Source of the DNA: an uncultured Lachnospiraceae bacterium
GTDB lineage: Bacteria > Bacillota > Clostridia > Lachnospirales > Lachnospiraceae
Assembly: GCA_947566705.1 (NCBI GenBank)
Contig: CANOLA010000001.1
Location: 1-64,000, forward strand
Length of the DNA stretch: 64,000 nt
Direction of reading: 5' to 3'
The notes under the pieces: generated by a model
Seen by the model: the letters and a program-made list of their open reading frames with translations, nothing else
Told to the model about the DNA's origin: nothing
Database searches by the model: none
Translations under genes and position numbers: made by a program
Shown: in pieces, positions 54,145 to 63,323 of the stretch
Layout of the letters: each line of letters begins with the position of its first letter
Numbering within the stretch: the stretch's first letter is position 1

Positions 54145-54786
54145 CTACAGTTTTGAATATCCGTAGCCGTTTACCATCGCCTCAATCTGATGCCCTTTTT
54201 TGCAGAACGGGCAGTCATGCGGATCATATGCCTCGTATCCCATGACATCCTCGGCATTAAACAAAGATTCCACATAAATTCCGTCCACGGAATCCACTGT
54301 ACTGAATATGGACGCAATTCCCACAACACTGCCGCCGTAATAACGGATGCATTCCAGGCTCCGGCGGATGGTCTCCCCGGTTGTTGTTGTCGCAAGTAAC
54401 AGCAGCACATGTTTTCCTGAAATCGCAGGCTTATTATTGTCACGGAACAGCATCTGGTTATTGTTGTTGATTTCAGGCGATACCACATAAATGGTTTCAT
54501 GCCGGTTTGCAGTCAGAAGTCCCCCGTGCTCGATTTCCTGGCTTAAAAACGCCGCGATCACTTCCGTACCGTCCATGCAGACAATTGTGTCAACATAACT
54601 GTTTCTCGGCACCCTGGAATACAGGACCTTTGCCGCTTCCCTTGCCTCATTTACCCTGGATTTAAGGCTTGTAACATCCACATAATAATTAATATGGGAA
54701 TGGCTGGTCGCAAAATGTCCAGGAATAGCATGTAATGCCAGCTGGCTGCTTTCTTTTGAATAAAATTTTACAATGCGGTTTTCCAT
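54145..54786 (-). CDS. phosphoribosyltransferase-like protein with degenerate PRPP loop
   Basis: A 213-residue protein of the type I phosphoribosyltransferase fold, often named orotate phosphoribosyltransferase by homology. The expected PRPP loop is present as VLLLLATTTTGETIRRSLE near residue 126, with T-T-G-x-T kept but the paired acidic residues replaced by Leu and Ala. A C-terminal Cys pair, CPFCKKGHQIEAM, could bind zinc. It has no pyrimidine genes around it. The enzyme activity is therefore doubtful; it may bind a nucleotide as a sensor. It follows dut by about 45 bases. Confidence 0.75.
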   Translation of the reverse strand: MENRIVKFYSKESSQLALHAIPGHFATSHSHINYYVDVTSLKSRVNEAREAAKVLYSRVPRNSYVDTIVCMDGTEVIAAFLSQEIEHGGLLTANRHETIYVVSPEINNNNQMLFRDNNKPAISGKHVLLLLATTTTGETIRRSLECIRYYGGSVVGIASIFSTVDSVDGIYVESLFNAEDVMGYEAYDPHDCPFCKKGHQIEAMVNGYGYSKL

Positions 54787-54830
54787 TGCATTATCCTCCT
54801 TTATGTAATTCCCAAAAAGGGAACTGTCTG

Positions 54831-55265
54831 CTAACTCATTCCTGTGCTTCCAAATCCGCCCCTGTCTGCATGATACAGGCGCTCCGTTTTTTCAAACCGG
54901 ATTTTCGGCTGGTTTTTTACAATTCGAAACTGTGCAATCCTGTCATTGACATGAATCACGGTATCCCTTGTTGCATATACCGGCACATGCCACATATCAT
55001 TATCCCCGCAGTAGGAGCCGTCTATGACTCCCATGCTGTTGGTCTGTAACAGTCCCCAGTTCTTAAATGTCGAACTTCTTGGAACCACGTGGGCCTCATA
55101 TCCTTCGGGAAGTTCCATGGCGATGCCAAGCGGCACCAGGGCGAAATCCCCGGTATGAAGAGCCACTTCCTTGCTCGCCCTTAAATCAATCCAGTCGGAC
55201 TTTCCGTCAATATAGTCCAGCGGTTCGATTTTATCAGTAAAGTACTTAATCCGGATTGTTTCCAT
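54831..55265 (-). CDS. dut: dUTP diphosphatase
   Basis: Trimeric dUTPase of 144 residues, converting dUTP to dUMP and pyrophosphate to keep uracil out of DNA. The five family motifs are visible: WIDLRASKEVAL, VPRSSTFKNWG, GVIDGSYCGDN with the uracil-binding region, RIAQFRIV, and RGGFGSTGMS at the C-terminus. ATG at 55265 lies ten bases after GGAGG, inside the end of gpsA; an in-frame GTG upstream overlaps that site. Part of the der-plsY-gpsA-dut series. Confidence 0.92.
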   Translation of the reverse strand: METIRIKYFTDKIEPLDYIDGKSDWIDLRASKEVALHTGDFALVPLGIAMELPEGYEAHVVPRSSTFKNWGLLQTNSMGVIDGSYCGDNDMWHVPVYATRDTVIHVNDRIAQFRIVKNQPKIRFEKTERLYHADRGGFGSTGMS

Positions 55266-55270
55266 GGCTC

Positions 55271-56281
55271 CTATTCCTCCCACTCCAGGTCCAGATGCTC
55301 CACACGTTTCTGCCGGATCATCAGTTCCCTGACGGCTTCCTTTGCAGGCCTGTTCTCAAAGAGTACCTGGTTGACCTGTTCGATAATCGGAAGTTCCACC
55401 CCGTATTTTTTTGCAAGGGCAAGGGCTGCTTTTGCAGAATAAATTCCCTCCACAACCATCTTTACCTCTTCTGTTGCCTCCTGCATACTCTTTCCCTGTC
55501 CTATCAGCATACCGGCTTTTCTGTTCCGGCTGTGCTTGCTTTCGCAGGTAACAATTAAATCGCCGATTCCCGTCAGGCCGCAGAGGGTTTCCATATGCGC
55601 CCCCATCTTCACGGCAAGAACGCCAATCTCTGCAATTCCCCTTGTAATTAACGCCGCCTTGGTGTTGTCCCCGTATCCCAGACCGTCTGCCATTCCTGCC
55701 GCAAGTGCAATCACGTTTTTTAAGGAACCGCCGAGCTCCATGCCGAGCATATCCGGGCTTGTGTACACACGGAACACCTCGTTCATAAATAAATCCTGCA
55801 GCTTTTCAGCAGTTTCTTTATGCCTTGCGCCCGCAACTACTGTGGTAGGAAGACCGGTCCCCACTTCCTCTGCATGGGACGGTCCGCACATCACTGCAAC
55901 ATCCGCCTTTGGAATGACCTGCTCCACAACCTCTGAAAGCGTCATAAGTGTTTGTTCCTCGATACCCTTTGCCACACAGACAATAATCTGCCCCTCCGTA
56001 ACAAATTCAGCCATCTGTTCTGCAGTGCTTCTTGTAAACACGGATGGTACGGCAAGCACGATTACACTCTTTCCTGTAACAGCCTCGGAAAGATTTGTCG
56101 TATAGGTAATCTTATCCGGAAGCTTTACCCCCGGAAGCTTATCCAGATGCTCGTGATGTTCTTTTAACATTGCAATTTCATCTTCCATAACCGACCATAC
56201 GGTTACATCATTTCCATTGGTACATAACAGCTTCGCAAGGGCAATCCCCCAGCTTCCAGCTCCAATTACTGCTGCCTCCAC
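55271..56281 (-). CDS. gpsA: glycerol-3-phosphate dehydrogenase [NAD(P)+]
   Basis: Makes sn-glycerol 3-phosphate from dihydroxyacetone phosphate for phospholipid synthesis; 336 residues. The Rossmann motif is VIGAGSWGIALAKLL at the N-terminus, the catalytic region GSLKNVIALAAGMADGLGYGDN near 190 (shown in part as GGSLKNVIALAAG) and CESKHSRNRKAGMLIG. The start codon is GTG at 56281, seven bases after GGAG within the last codons of plsY. Product feeds PlsY directly. Confidence 0.95.
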   Translation of the reverse strand: MEAAVIGAGSWGIALAKLLCTNGNDVTVWSVMEDEIAMLKEHHEHLDKLPGVKLPDKITYTTNLSEAVTGKSVIVLAVPSVFTRSTAEQMAEFVTEGQIIVCVAKGIEEQTLMTLSEVVEQVIPKADVAVMCGPSHAEEVGTGLPTTVVAGARHKETAEKLQDLFMNEVFRVYTSPDMLGMELGGSLKNVIALAAGMADGLGYGDNTKAALITRGIAEIGVLAVKMGAHMETLCGLTGIGDLIVTCESKHSRNRKAGMLIGQGKSMQEATEEVKMVVEGIYSAKAALALAKKYGVELPIIEQVNQVLFENRPAKEAVRELMIRQKRVEHLDLEWEE

Positions 56282-56282
56282 T

Positions 56283-56930
56283 TTAATTCTCCTTCTTCAT
56301 TCCAAGTTTATTTTCTGTTCCGTTTAACAGCCGCCTGATATTTTCCCGGTGCTTCCATACTGCCATTCCGGTAAAGCAGGCACACACAACATAAAATTCC
56401 ACAAGCCGGTTTCCTTCCAGGTTCAGGTATCCCAGCTGTCCAAATATGATAACCTGTACCAGGAAACTGCACATTGCAAGTATGGACCCCAGGGAAACAT
56501 ACCTGGTAAGCGCCACTGACGCAATGAACAAAACCAGGCTGACAGGCGCTGCCATCGGACAGACGGCAACTACCACTCCGGCGCTGCAGGCAATTCCCTT
56601 GCCCCCTTTAAACTGCAGGTAACATGGAAAATTATGCCCAAGCACTACCCCGAATCCGGCATACAGTTCCAGCACCTTAACGGATTCTGCATACCTTTCC
56701 CCAAATACCAGCTTTATGAGCAGCACGGCAAGCACTGCCTTAAAAAAGTCTCCAAGAAATGTAAGCACGCCGGCTTTCCAGCCAAGCACCCGAATGGAAT
56801 TCGTGGTTCCGGCATTACCGCTTCCCTTGTCACGGATATCAATGCCTTTGGTTCTGCCATACAGATATGCTGTCTGAAAAAGCCCGAAAACATACCCCGC
56901 CAGCAGTGACAACAGTCTTGCAGCAATCAT
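56283..56930 (-). CDS. plsY: glycerol-3-phosphate acyltransferase PlsY
   Basis: Membrane acyltransferase of 215 residues that transfers an acyl group from acyl-phosphate to glycerol 3-phosphate, the first step of phospholipid synthesis in Gram-positive bacteria. Five to six hydrophobic segments. Motifs are GSGNAGTTNSIRVLGWKAG and GHNFPCYLQFKGGKGIACSAG (in part), the glycerol-phosphate site. The start overlaps the der stop by one base (TAATG). It stands next to gpsA, which supplies its substrate. Confidence 0.95.
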   Translation of the reverse strand: MIAARLLSLLAGYVFGLFQTAYLYGRTKGIDIRDKGSGNAGTTNSIRVLGWKAGVLTFLGDFFKAVLAVLLIKLVFGERYAESVKVLELYAGFGVVLGHNFPCYLQFKGGKGIACSAGVVVAVCPMAAPVSLVLFIASVALTRYVSLGSILAMCSFLVQVIIFGQLGYLNLEGNRLVEFYVVCACFTGMAVWKHRENIRRLLNGTENKLGMKKEN

Positions 56931-58255
56931 TACCTGTCCTCCTTTCGTTCACGCGCAATAAATTTTAATGCCGTTCCCCTGAACCCGAAGGTATCCCTGA
57001 TCCGGTTCTCCAGATACCTGGTATAGGAAAAATGCATCAGACTCCTGTCATTGACAAAAAACACGAAGGTCGGCGGCTTCACGGAAACCTGTGTCGCATA
57101 ATAAATGCGCAGGCTTCTTCCCTTGTCCGTCGGCGGCTGCTGCATGGCAACTGCTTCTGTAATGATTTCGTTGAGAACCCCGGTTGCCACACGCATGGTA
57201 CTATTTTCGATTACGAGGTCAATCAGTTCATATAATTTGTTTAATCTCTGTCCTGATTTTGCAGAAATATATAAAATCTCTGCATACGGCATGAAACTTA
57301 ATACCTGGCGGATGCGCTCCGTATGTTTTTTCATGGTGGAATTATCTTTTTCAATGGCATCCCATTTATTAACGGCAATGATAATTCCTTTTCCCCTGTC
57401 ATGCGCAATTCCTGCGATTTTGGCGTCCTGCTCAGTCACGCCCTCCACAGCGTCAATGACAATAATAACCACATCTGCCCGCTCCACCGCTGTCACAGCA
57501 CGGATGATACTGTATCTTTCAATTTCTTCTTTTATCTTGTTTTTTCTTCTGAGGCCGGCAGTATCTATAAATACATATTCCTGTCCATTGTATTTAATGT
57601 CTGTATCAATCGCATCTCTTGTCGTTCCTGCAATATCAGACACAATCACGCGGTCCTCTCCCGCCAGTTTATTAATGAGGGAGGACTTTCCCACATTTGG
57701 TTTTCCCACAATCGCAATTTTCGGCCGCTCGTCCGCTTCCTCTTCCTTTGCCCCGTCAGGAAAATATTTTACCACCTCATCCAGCATATCGCCGAGCCCC
57801 AGCATGGACGCCGCCGAAACAGGATAAGGCTCCCCGATTCCCAGATTATAAAACTCATAAACATCGGGCATGTATTTTTCAAAGCTGTCCACTTTATTGA
57901 CAACAAGAACCACCGGTTTCCTGGAACGGCGCAGCATATTGCAGACCTTGGAATCCGCATCCTGCAGTCCCTGCCGCACATCCGTAATAAACATGATGAC
58001 ATCGGCAGATGCAATTGCAATCTCAGCCTGCTCACGCATCTGGGAAAGAATGATATCCCCGCTGTCCGGCTCAATTCCCCCGGTATCAATCATGGTAAAA
58101 CTATAACCGTTCCAGTCCACCTCCGCATAAATACGGTCCCTGGTAACACCCGGTGTATCCTGCACAATTGAAATGCGTTCCCCTGCCAGTCTGTTAAACA
58201 GTGTGGACTTTCCTACATTTGGGCGACCTACAATCGCCACTACTGGTCTGCTCAT
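56930..58255 (-). CDS. der: ribosome biogenesis GTPase Der (EngA)
   Basis: Double-GTPase assembly factor of the 50S subunit, 441 residues. G1 motifs occur twice, [13 protein letters not shown] and [13 protein letters not shown], with G3 DTGG and DTAG and G4 NKVD and NKWD. The C-terminal KH-like domain ends with [13 protein letters not shown] at 58255 has GAGAGG six bases upstream; an in-frame start ten codons earlier lacks one. First gene of the der-plsY-gpsA-dut operon. Confidence 0.96.
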   Translation of the reverse strand: MSRPVVAIVGRPNVGKSTLFNRLAGERISIVQDTPGVTRDRIYAEVDWNGYSFTMIDTGGIEPDSGDIILSQMREQAEIAIASADVIMFITDVRQGLQDADSKVCNMLRRSRKPVVLVVNKVDSFEKYMPDVYEFYNLGIGEPYPVSAASMLGLGDMLDEVVKYFPDGAKEEEADERPKIAIVGKPNVGKSSLINKLAGEDRVIVSDIAGTTRDAIDTDIKYNGQEYVFIDTAGLRRKNKIKEEIERYSIIRAVTAVERADVVIIVIDAVEGVTEQDAKIAGIAHDRGKGIIIAVNKWDAIEKDNSTMKKHTERIRQVLSFMPYAEILYISAKSGQRLNKLYELIDLVIENSTMRVATGVLNEIITEAVAMQQPPTDKGRSLRIYYATQVSVKPPTFVFFVNDRSLMHFSYTRYLENRIRDTFGFRGTALKFIARERKEDR

Positions 58256-58354
58256 CGCTTTCCTCTCTTCCTGTGATTTATTCATTACCCGGAGGGTTTC
58301 TGTTCTATAAAAATGCCAGTGAATTTAATACTTCACAGCAGTAAATAATTTCCT

Positions 58355-58388
58355 GCAAAATAAAAACAAGCAGGTACTACCCTGCTTG
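58355..58388 (-). terminator. intrinsic terminator after the ABC permease gene
   Basis: CAAGCAGG (58367-58374) pairs perfectly with CCTGCTTG (58381-58388); TTTTTATTTT follows on the minus strand. Confidence 0.88.
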
Positions 58389-58429
58389 ATTTTACAATAA
58401 TAAGGGGAACTTGTAAAGTCCATCTGTAT

Positions 58430-60343
58430 TTATTCATTCAAATCCCCATGAAAATCCAGCTCATCCACACTCTGAATTACCTTTTCAGCAACCAGTGCCT
58501 GAATCAGGTTCTTACAGTCCTCTCCAAATTCCAGATACAGATACCCGCTTGTTTTATCATCCACTTCCAGTGAGGATTCCATACCGTCCGTGTATTCGGT
58601 TTCTGTCCCGGCATCCCCGGTGTTCATCTGGTCATAAACACTTTTCCAGTTTCCGTCCGGGTGTTTAAATTCCACGGACATGGCAACTGCAGGATACTGC
58701 AGGCGCCATTCATCATATGAGCACACAAGAAAGTTGCTGATATTGTATTTCTGCAAAGCTTTCGCCTTTACGTCCATAAGCAGTGCCTGGTAAATCCGTT
58801 TTGCACCTTCACCTCTTACCGTATAGGCATATCCTCCTGTCTCTTCTATGTTGTCAAGATTCACCTCCGTTATGTCAGAAATTTCTGAGTAATCCAGTCC
58901 AACCATAAACTTCATATAATTTTCCGGCTGTACTTCATATTCATAAATTTTTTCTGAAATCCGGATACTTTCTTCCAGACCTGCAGGCAGCGTATACTCA
59001 CGGTGAATGTATTTTCCGTTTTTCAGGCGGTAAGAAATAAAAACAGATACATCATTGTCCATACTTCCCGCATACCGGAAGTCTTTTTTATTCTGTATCA
59101 GCTCCTTCTGTAAATCCGTCACTTTCTTTATATCATCCCCCAGAAACTGAACCGGATAATTCATTTCAATATATGCCCCCGCAATCTGTTCCTCCTTTGG
59201 GATGCTCTGTTCCATCAGACGGGAAGACAGCAGCAGACCGGCAAAACTTACCAGGGTAAAAGCAAAAAACAGTCCGTATTCCTTAAACCGCTTTCTGGTA
59301 AACACACGGAAGGATTTCTGTACAAACATCTCCGCAATAAAAAATCCAAGAAATGCAAACAGGTTCACCAGTACATAAAAAAGAATTTCGGTAACCGGGA
59401 TAAACACGACCTGCAGAAAATCCGCAAGAAGGGCGGCCGCCATATACCCGATGCAGACACCAACGCCCCAGCGGAATACCGGTTTCACCCACTGGAATGT
59501 CAGAAGGTCTCCGGCGCTTTCCAGTCTCCGTTTTTTATAGCCGTACCATGCCAGAAGATAGAGAATACATGCAGCGAACAGATATCCGAGCACCACTTTT
59601 CCGCCGTTATAGCGGATTGCCGAAACAACGTATTCTCCCTTTGCATTAAGTGCATAATAAGCACGGATACACACATGGCTGCACAGATAATCAAACGGCG
59701 AAAGTATCCTCAGAAGAAAAACGTCCGGGGTCGCACTGTAGCTGATACCATATCCCAGAAATGAAAGCACGGCACGCACTCCGGTTGAAATTCCGAGTGC
59801 CAGAAAATTTACCACAACAAAATAGACCGGCAGCGCAAACAGCTGCCCGGTAAACGCCACACAGAAACAGACTACTGCATACAAAAAAAACGAAACGCCC
59901 ATCACGGAAAGCAGCCAGATACCGATATACTGCACCTGCGTGATCCTGTGGGAAAGACTCACCAGCATCGTAACAAGAAAAACCAATATCTGCGGTACAA
60001 ACATAAAGAAAAAACCACTTATTACATTAGTAAAAAAAAGCTCTGTCCTGGTAACCGGAAGCGCGTGCATCATATTTGCACTCTCTGCCTTAAAAAGGTA
60101 ACCAAACAAAAGCATTCCGCTAATCAGCGCCATAGCGGCAGCAGCATAAAAATCTGCTTCCAGGCTCAGGCTGTCTGTCAGACACTGGGCATATCCCGCT
60201 GCTGTCTGCTGCCGGATTCCCATCCACAGTGTCCCCGGAACTTTGACAATTCCGTAAACCAGGTAACAGATGACAAGCGGCCAGAAAAGCATAATATTCT
60301 TTTTAAAAACTGTTTTATTAAAAAAGGATGTCTTTGACCTCAT
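58430..60343 (-). CDS. ABC transporter permease (YtrC/D-like)
   Basis: Large membrane protein of about 637 residues, partner of the ATPase encoded just before it. At least ten hydrophobic segments are spread over residues 15-400, then a soluble C-terminal region of about 240 residues without recognised motifs. GntR-controlled ABC units of this kind respond to cell-wall-active compounds in Firmicutes; the substrate here is unknown. ATG at 60343 follows GGAGG by eight bases; it lies inside the end of the ATPase gene, an overlap of 26 bases that implies coupling. Confidence 0.85.
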   Translation of the reverse strand: MRSKTSFFNKTVFKKNIMLFWPLVICYLVYGIVKVPGTLWMGIRQQTAAGYAQCLTDSLSLEADFYAAAAMALISGMLLFGYLFKAESANMMHALPVTRTELFFTNVISGFFFMFVPQILVFLVTMLVSLSHRITQVQYIGIWLLSVMGVSFFLYAVVCFCVAFTGQLFALPVYFVVVNFLALGISTGVRAVLSFLGYGISYSATPDVFLLRILSPFDYLCSHVCIRAYYALNAKGEYVVSAIRYNGGKVVLGYLFAACILYLLAWYGYKKRRLESAGDLLTFQWVKPVFRWGVGVCIGYMAAALLADFLQVVFIPVTEILFYVLVNLFAFLGFFIAEMFVQKSFRVFTRKRFKEYGLFFAFTLVSFAGLLLSSRLMEQSIPKEEQIAGAYIEMNYPVQFLGDDIKKVTDLQKELIQNKKDFRYAGSMDNDVSVFISYRLKNGKYIHREYTLPAGLEESIRISEKIYEYEVQPENYMKFMVGLDYSEISDITEVNLDNIEETGGYAYTVRGEGAKRIYQALLMDVKAKALQKYNISNFLVCSYDEWRLQYPAVAMSVEFKHPDGNWKSVYDQMNTGDAGTETEYTDGMESSLEVDDKTSGYLYLEFGEDCKNLIQALVAEKVIQSVDELDFHGDLNE

Positions 60344-61223
60344 ACCCCAGGCCTCCCATCTCATAGATAAAAATTTCCTCCAGCGTCAGCGGCAGAACAT
60401 CCACAACGACAGCCATATTTTCATCAGCCATCAGCGCCCGCTGCGCCTCTTTTGGACTTCCCTTGACAATCAGGGTATAGACACGTCCGATATTGGACAT
60501 ATGAAGCACCTCAAAATCCTGCGACAGCTTCGGCATACCGGTCGGACATGCCACCTGGATTTTGCTGATATTCCCCTGCAGCTCCATCAGGGAACGCTCC
60601 AGTATGATTTTCCCGTGGTTCATAATCCCGACGTGGTCGCACACATCCTCCAGCTCCCTTAAATTATGCGAAGACACCAGCACTGTCATCTGGTTTTCTG
60701 CAACCTCTGCCATCAGTATGCTCCATATCTGGCGGCGCATTACCGGGTCCAGTCCGTCCAGCGGCTCGTCCAGTACAAGAAGCTTCGGCTGGCAGCAGAT
60801 GGAAAGCCAGAATGCCACCTGTTTCTGCATTCCTTTTGACAGCTTGCGGATATTGCGCCTGATATCTATTTCCGGATAAAATTCCTGCATCCGGTAAAAC
60901 TTTTTTTCATCAAAAGAGGGATAAATTCCTTTGTAATAACGCATCATTTCCAGCGTATCCGCCTGGAGAAAGTAAAACGGATTATCCGGGATGCACGAAA
61001 TTTCCGCCTTGATTTTACAGTTTTCATAAACCGGTTCGCCGTCAATAAAAATCTCTCCTGCATCCGGTCTGTAAACACCGGTCAGGTGACGGATCAGTGT
61101 GGATTTTCCGGCTCCGTTCGGTCCTACAAGACCATAAACCGCTCCTTTTTCCACCTGCATGTTTACACCGGAAAGCGCGCAGAATTCGTCAAATTTCTTT
61201 ATCAGATTATTTACTTCAATCAA
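60318..61223 (-). CDS. ABC transporter ATP-binding protein (YtrB-like)
   Basis: ATPase of 301 residues. Walker A is GPNGAGKSTLIRHL, the signature LSKGMQKQVAFWLS, Walker B LLVLDEPLDGLDP, and the switch His is in VSSHNLRELED. A C-terminal domain of about 90 residues follows, as in drug-export ABC ATPases. The start codon is TTG at 61223, eight bases after AAGGAG. Second gene of the GntR-regulated operon; the substrate is unknown. Confidence 0.9.
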   Translation of the reverse strand: MIEVNNLIKKFDEFCALSGVNMQVEKGAVYGLVGPNGAGKSTLIRHLTGVYRPDAGEIFIDGEPVYENCKIKAEISCIPDNPFYFLQADTLEMMRYYKGIYPSFDEKKFYRMQEFYPEIDIRRNIRKLSKGMQKQVAFWLSICCQPKLLVLDEPLDGLDPVMRRQIWSILMAEVAENQMTVLVSSHNLRELEDVCDHVGIMNHGKIILERSLMELQGNISKIQVACPTGMPKLSQDFEVLHMSNIGRVYTLIVKGSPKEAQRALMADENMAVVVDVLPLTLEEIFIYEMGGLGYEVKDILF

Positions 61224-61235
61224 GTTTTTTTCTCC

Positions 61236-61607
61236 TTAATCTGCAGTATCCGCCGCGTCAGCCAGTGTATGTACACGCATCACCAGCTCATCTGCCGCCG
61301 CGGACAGTCCAAGAAGTTCCAAAACCACACAGTCAAAGTTATCCAGCAGTTTCTGCTTTCTGCACCCTGAGTCGACAGAAACAGCATATTCCCCTGTTTT
61401 TTCCACGGCATAAATGTAACCGTCCTCCTCCAGACTACGGTATGCACGTTCAACCACTGCCGGATTGACAGTAAGCTTTAATGCCAGCTGGCGCACCGGC
61501 GGCAGCTTCTCATTTTCTGTTATGGCATTTGATAAAATCATTTTGCGGATTCCGTCTTTTATCTGTTCATAGATTGGTCTCGCATCCCTGTAACCCGGCT
61601 GAATCAA
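61236..61607 (-). CDS. GntR family regulator, YtrA subfamily
   Basis: Short repressor of 123 residues: an N-terminal winged helix-turn-helix (RPIYEQIKDGIRKMILS and LPPVRQLALKLTVNPAVVERAYRSLEEDGYIY in part) and only about 45 residues after it, as in YtrA-type proteins. First gene of an operon with an ABC ATPase and permease. The start codon is TTG at 61607 with AGGAGG seven bases upstream. Its likely operator is the palindrome at 61626-61653, so it is probably self-controlled. Confidence 0.9.
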   Translation of the reverse strand: MIQPGYRDARPIYEQIKDGIRKMILSNAITENEKLPPVRQLALKLTVNPAVVERAYRSLEEDGYIYAVEKTGEYAVSVDSGCRKQKLLDNFDCVVLELLGLSAAADELVMRVHTLADAADTAD

Positions 61608-61625
61608 AACAGTTCCTCCTATCTG

Positions 61626-61653
61626 GTAATATCCCCCTCAGGGAGAATATTAC
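61626..61653. promoter_or_regulatory. operator palindrome of the gntR operon
   Basis: A 28-base near-palindrome, GTAATAT and ATATTAC arms with a CCCCC/GGGAG centre; 10 of 13 possible pairs are Watson-Crick. It lies just upstream of the ribosome site of the GntR gene and fits YtrA-type operators. Confidence 0.65.
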
Positions 61654-61716
61654 ATAGTTTAACATAGATTCTGATACAGGAATTTAATAACTGTGTAATT
61701 ATTTCTTATGAATTTC

Positions 61717-62586
61717 TTAATCTTTATACCCCTGCTGTCCCGGTGTATCCGGCAGCATCAGAAACGCCCCCAGGTTTCCGCGTTTTCCATGGCTTGCCCT
61801 GTGTGAAAACAAAAGACTGTGGTTACAGCAGGTGCAGATATTTGTCACGGCAAGATGCTCTTCTGTAATGCCTGCCTCCCGTAACACAATTTCATTGCTT
61901 TTCCATAAATTGAGCTGGTATTTTCCGTTTCCCTTTGATATCAGTATTTCCTTCTCATGCCCTTTAAATTCCCGGCCAAAGGCTTCCATTACATCTTCGC
62001 TGACTTCATAACAGTCCTGGCAGATGGACGGTCCCACTGCCGCATAAACGTCCCCTGGCATGGTGCCAAACTCCATATACATCGCCATAAGGGTGACTGC
62101 CCCCATCCGTTCCACGGTTCCCCGCCAGCCGGAATGGGAAAGTCCGATGGCATGATGCACAGGATCCACAAAAAAAAGCGGAACACAGTCTGCATAAAAG
62201 GTAGCCAGCAGCAGTCCACGCTCATTGGTAATCAGTCCGTCGATATCCTTATATGTTTTTTCCCTGGTAACTCCCATTCCTGCAAATGACCGGTCCACAC
62301 GCATAACATTTGTGGTGTGGGTCTGGTCAGAGCATACAATATCAGAAATACTGCAGCCAAATGCCCCGGCAGCCCTTTTAAAATTTTCTGTCACTGCCTT
62401 TGGATCATCCCCCCTGGAAAAACTTAAATTCAGACTCTCAAAACATCCTTTGCTCACACCGCCCCGGCGCGTGGTAAACCCGTGTTTTACAATCCCGGTT
62501 TTCTCCAGAAGAGGATAGGAAAGGAGCGGAATATTCCCCTCCTTTACCTCAAGTATCTGTCGGCTGTCTTTTTTCTTAAAATCCAT
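61717..62586 (-). CDS. pgeF: purine nucleoside phosphorylase PgeF / laccase-domain protein (YlmD-like)
   Basis: Protein of about 289 residues in the COG1496 family, once called polyphenol oxidase, now known to include purine nucleoside phosphorylases/adenosine deaminases and the peptidoglycan-editing PgeF. The three metal ligands are seen in QTHTTNVM (His), YADCVPLFF (Cys) and LSHSGWRGTVERM (His). ATG at 62586 has AGGAG upstream; the preceding yraN stop lies 22 bases before it. Activity cannot be chosen among the known options. Confidence 0.88.
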   Translation of the reverse strand: MDFKKKDSRQILEVKEGNIPLLSYPLLEKTGIVKHGFTTRRGGVSKGCFESLNLSFSRGDDPKAVTENFKRAAGAFGCSISDIVCSDQTHTTNVMRVDRSFAGMGVTREKTYKDIDGLITNERGLLLATFYADCVPLFFVDPVHHAIGLSHSGWRGTVERMGAVTLMAMYMEFGTMPGDVYAAVGPSICQDCYEVSEDVMEAFGREFKGHEKEILISKGNGKYQLNLWKSNEIVLREAGITEEHLAVTNICTCCNHSLLFSHRASHGKRGNLGAFLMLPDTPGQQGYKD

Positions 62587-62608
62587 GATAAAATTCTCCT
62601 GCAAATGA

Positions 62609-62956
62609 CTAAATCCCAAAAGCGTTCTTAAGAAGCGTAATCTTTGTTTTTTCTACTGCCACCACATCAAAACGGCATTCGGTATCCGCTGCATAACCGT
62701 TCTTCTGCATATAATACTGCGCCACACGGATAATCTTCTGCTGTTTTTTATACGTAACAGCTTCAAACGGCGAACCATAGTCTGTCCCGGAACGGAATTT
62801 GACTTCAACAAAGCAAAGGTATTCACTGTCCCTTGCAATAATGTCAATTTCGCCTGTCCGGCAGCGGAAGTTCTTTTCCAGAATCTGATAGCCGTTTTGG
62901 GACAGATATGCCGCCGCTTCCGCCTCCCGGACCGCTCCCACCTGTCTGTTGTTCAT
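62609..62956 (-). CDS. yraN: YraN family (UPF0102) nuclease-like protein
   Basis: Protein of 115 residues with the restriction-endonuclease-like core of the YraN family: E-A-E-A near residue 11-14, the GEIDIIARD motif, and VEVKFRSG with the E-x-K catalytic pair. The function in the cell is not settled. Its start overlaps the preceding FlhB-like stop by one base. In Firmicutes this gene commonly follows rplS-ylqF-rnhB and the FliK/FlhB-like pair, as here. Confidence 0.93.
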   Translation of the reverse strand: MNNRQVGAVREAEAAAYLSQNGYQILEKNFRCRTGEIDIIARDSEYLCFVEVKFRSGTDYGSPFEAVTYKKQQKIIRVAQYYMQKNGYAADTECRFDVVAVEKTKITLLKNAFGI

Positions 62957-63321
62957 TAGCGTCCCCCGTTCCTTGCCATATCCACCTTGGATTTCAGGCG
63001 GTCCATATCATCCACAAAAACCAGGATTTCTGCAACTGCCTCATACAGTTCCGGCGGAATCATGTCCCCGATCTGCAGTCTGGAAAGAGTGTCTGCAAGC
63101 TGGTTGTCCTGGTAGGTGGGAACATCATTTTCTTTTGCTGTTTCTATTATTTTTTCTGCAACCTTTCCTTTACCGGTCGCAAGGATTTTCGGCGCTGCCT
63201 CCCCCGGCTCATAGGCAATTGCCACAGCCGTTTTATCGTCTGTCCCTTTTTTTGCGCCGCCTTTTTGTGTTCCTCCTGTAATTTTACCAAACTGGTAAGG
63301 TTTAAAATTATTATCTGCCAT
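62956..63321 (-). CDS. stand-alone FlhB C-terminal domain protein (YlqH/FhlB-like)
   Basis: A 121-residue protein matching the cytoplasmic domain of FlhB: TAVAIAYEPGEAAPKILATG, VAEKIIETAKENDVPTYQD and LQIGDMIPPELYEAVAEIL. The N-P-T-H autocleavage motif of true FlhB is missing; the sequence begins DDKTAVAIAY in its place, as if only the part after the cleavage site were kept. It has no membrane segments. Its role outside the flagellar export gate is unknown. TAATG joins it to yraN. Confidence 0.88.
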   Translation of the reverse strand: MADNNFKPYQFGKITGGTQKGGAKKGTDDKTAVAIAYEPGEAAPKILATGKGKVAEKIIETAKENDVPTYQDNQLADTLSRLQIGDMIPPELYEAVAEILVFVDDMDRLKSKVDMARNGGR

Positions 63322-63323
63322 AT

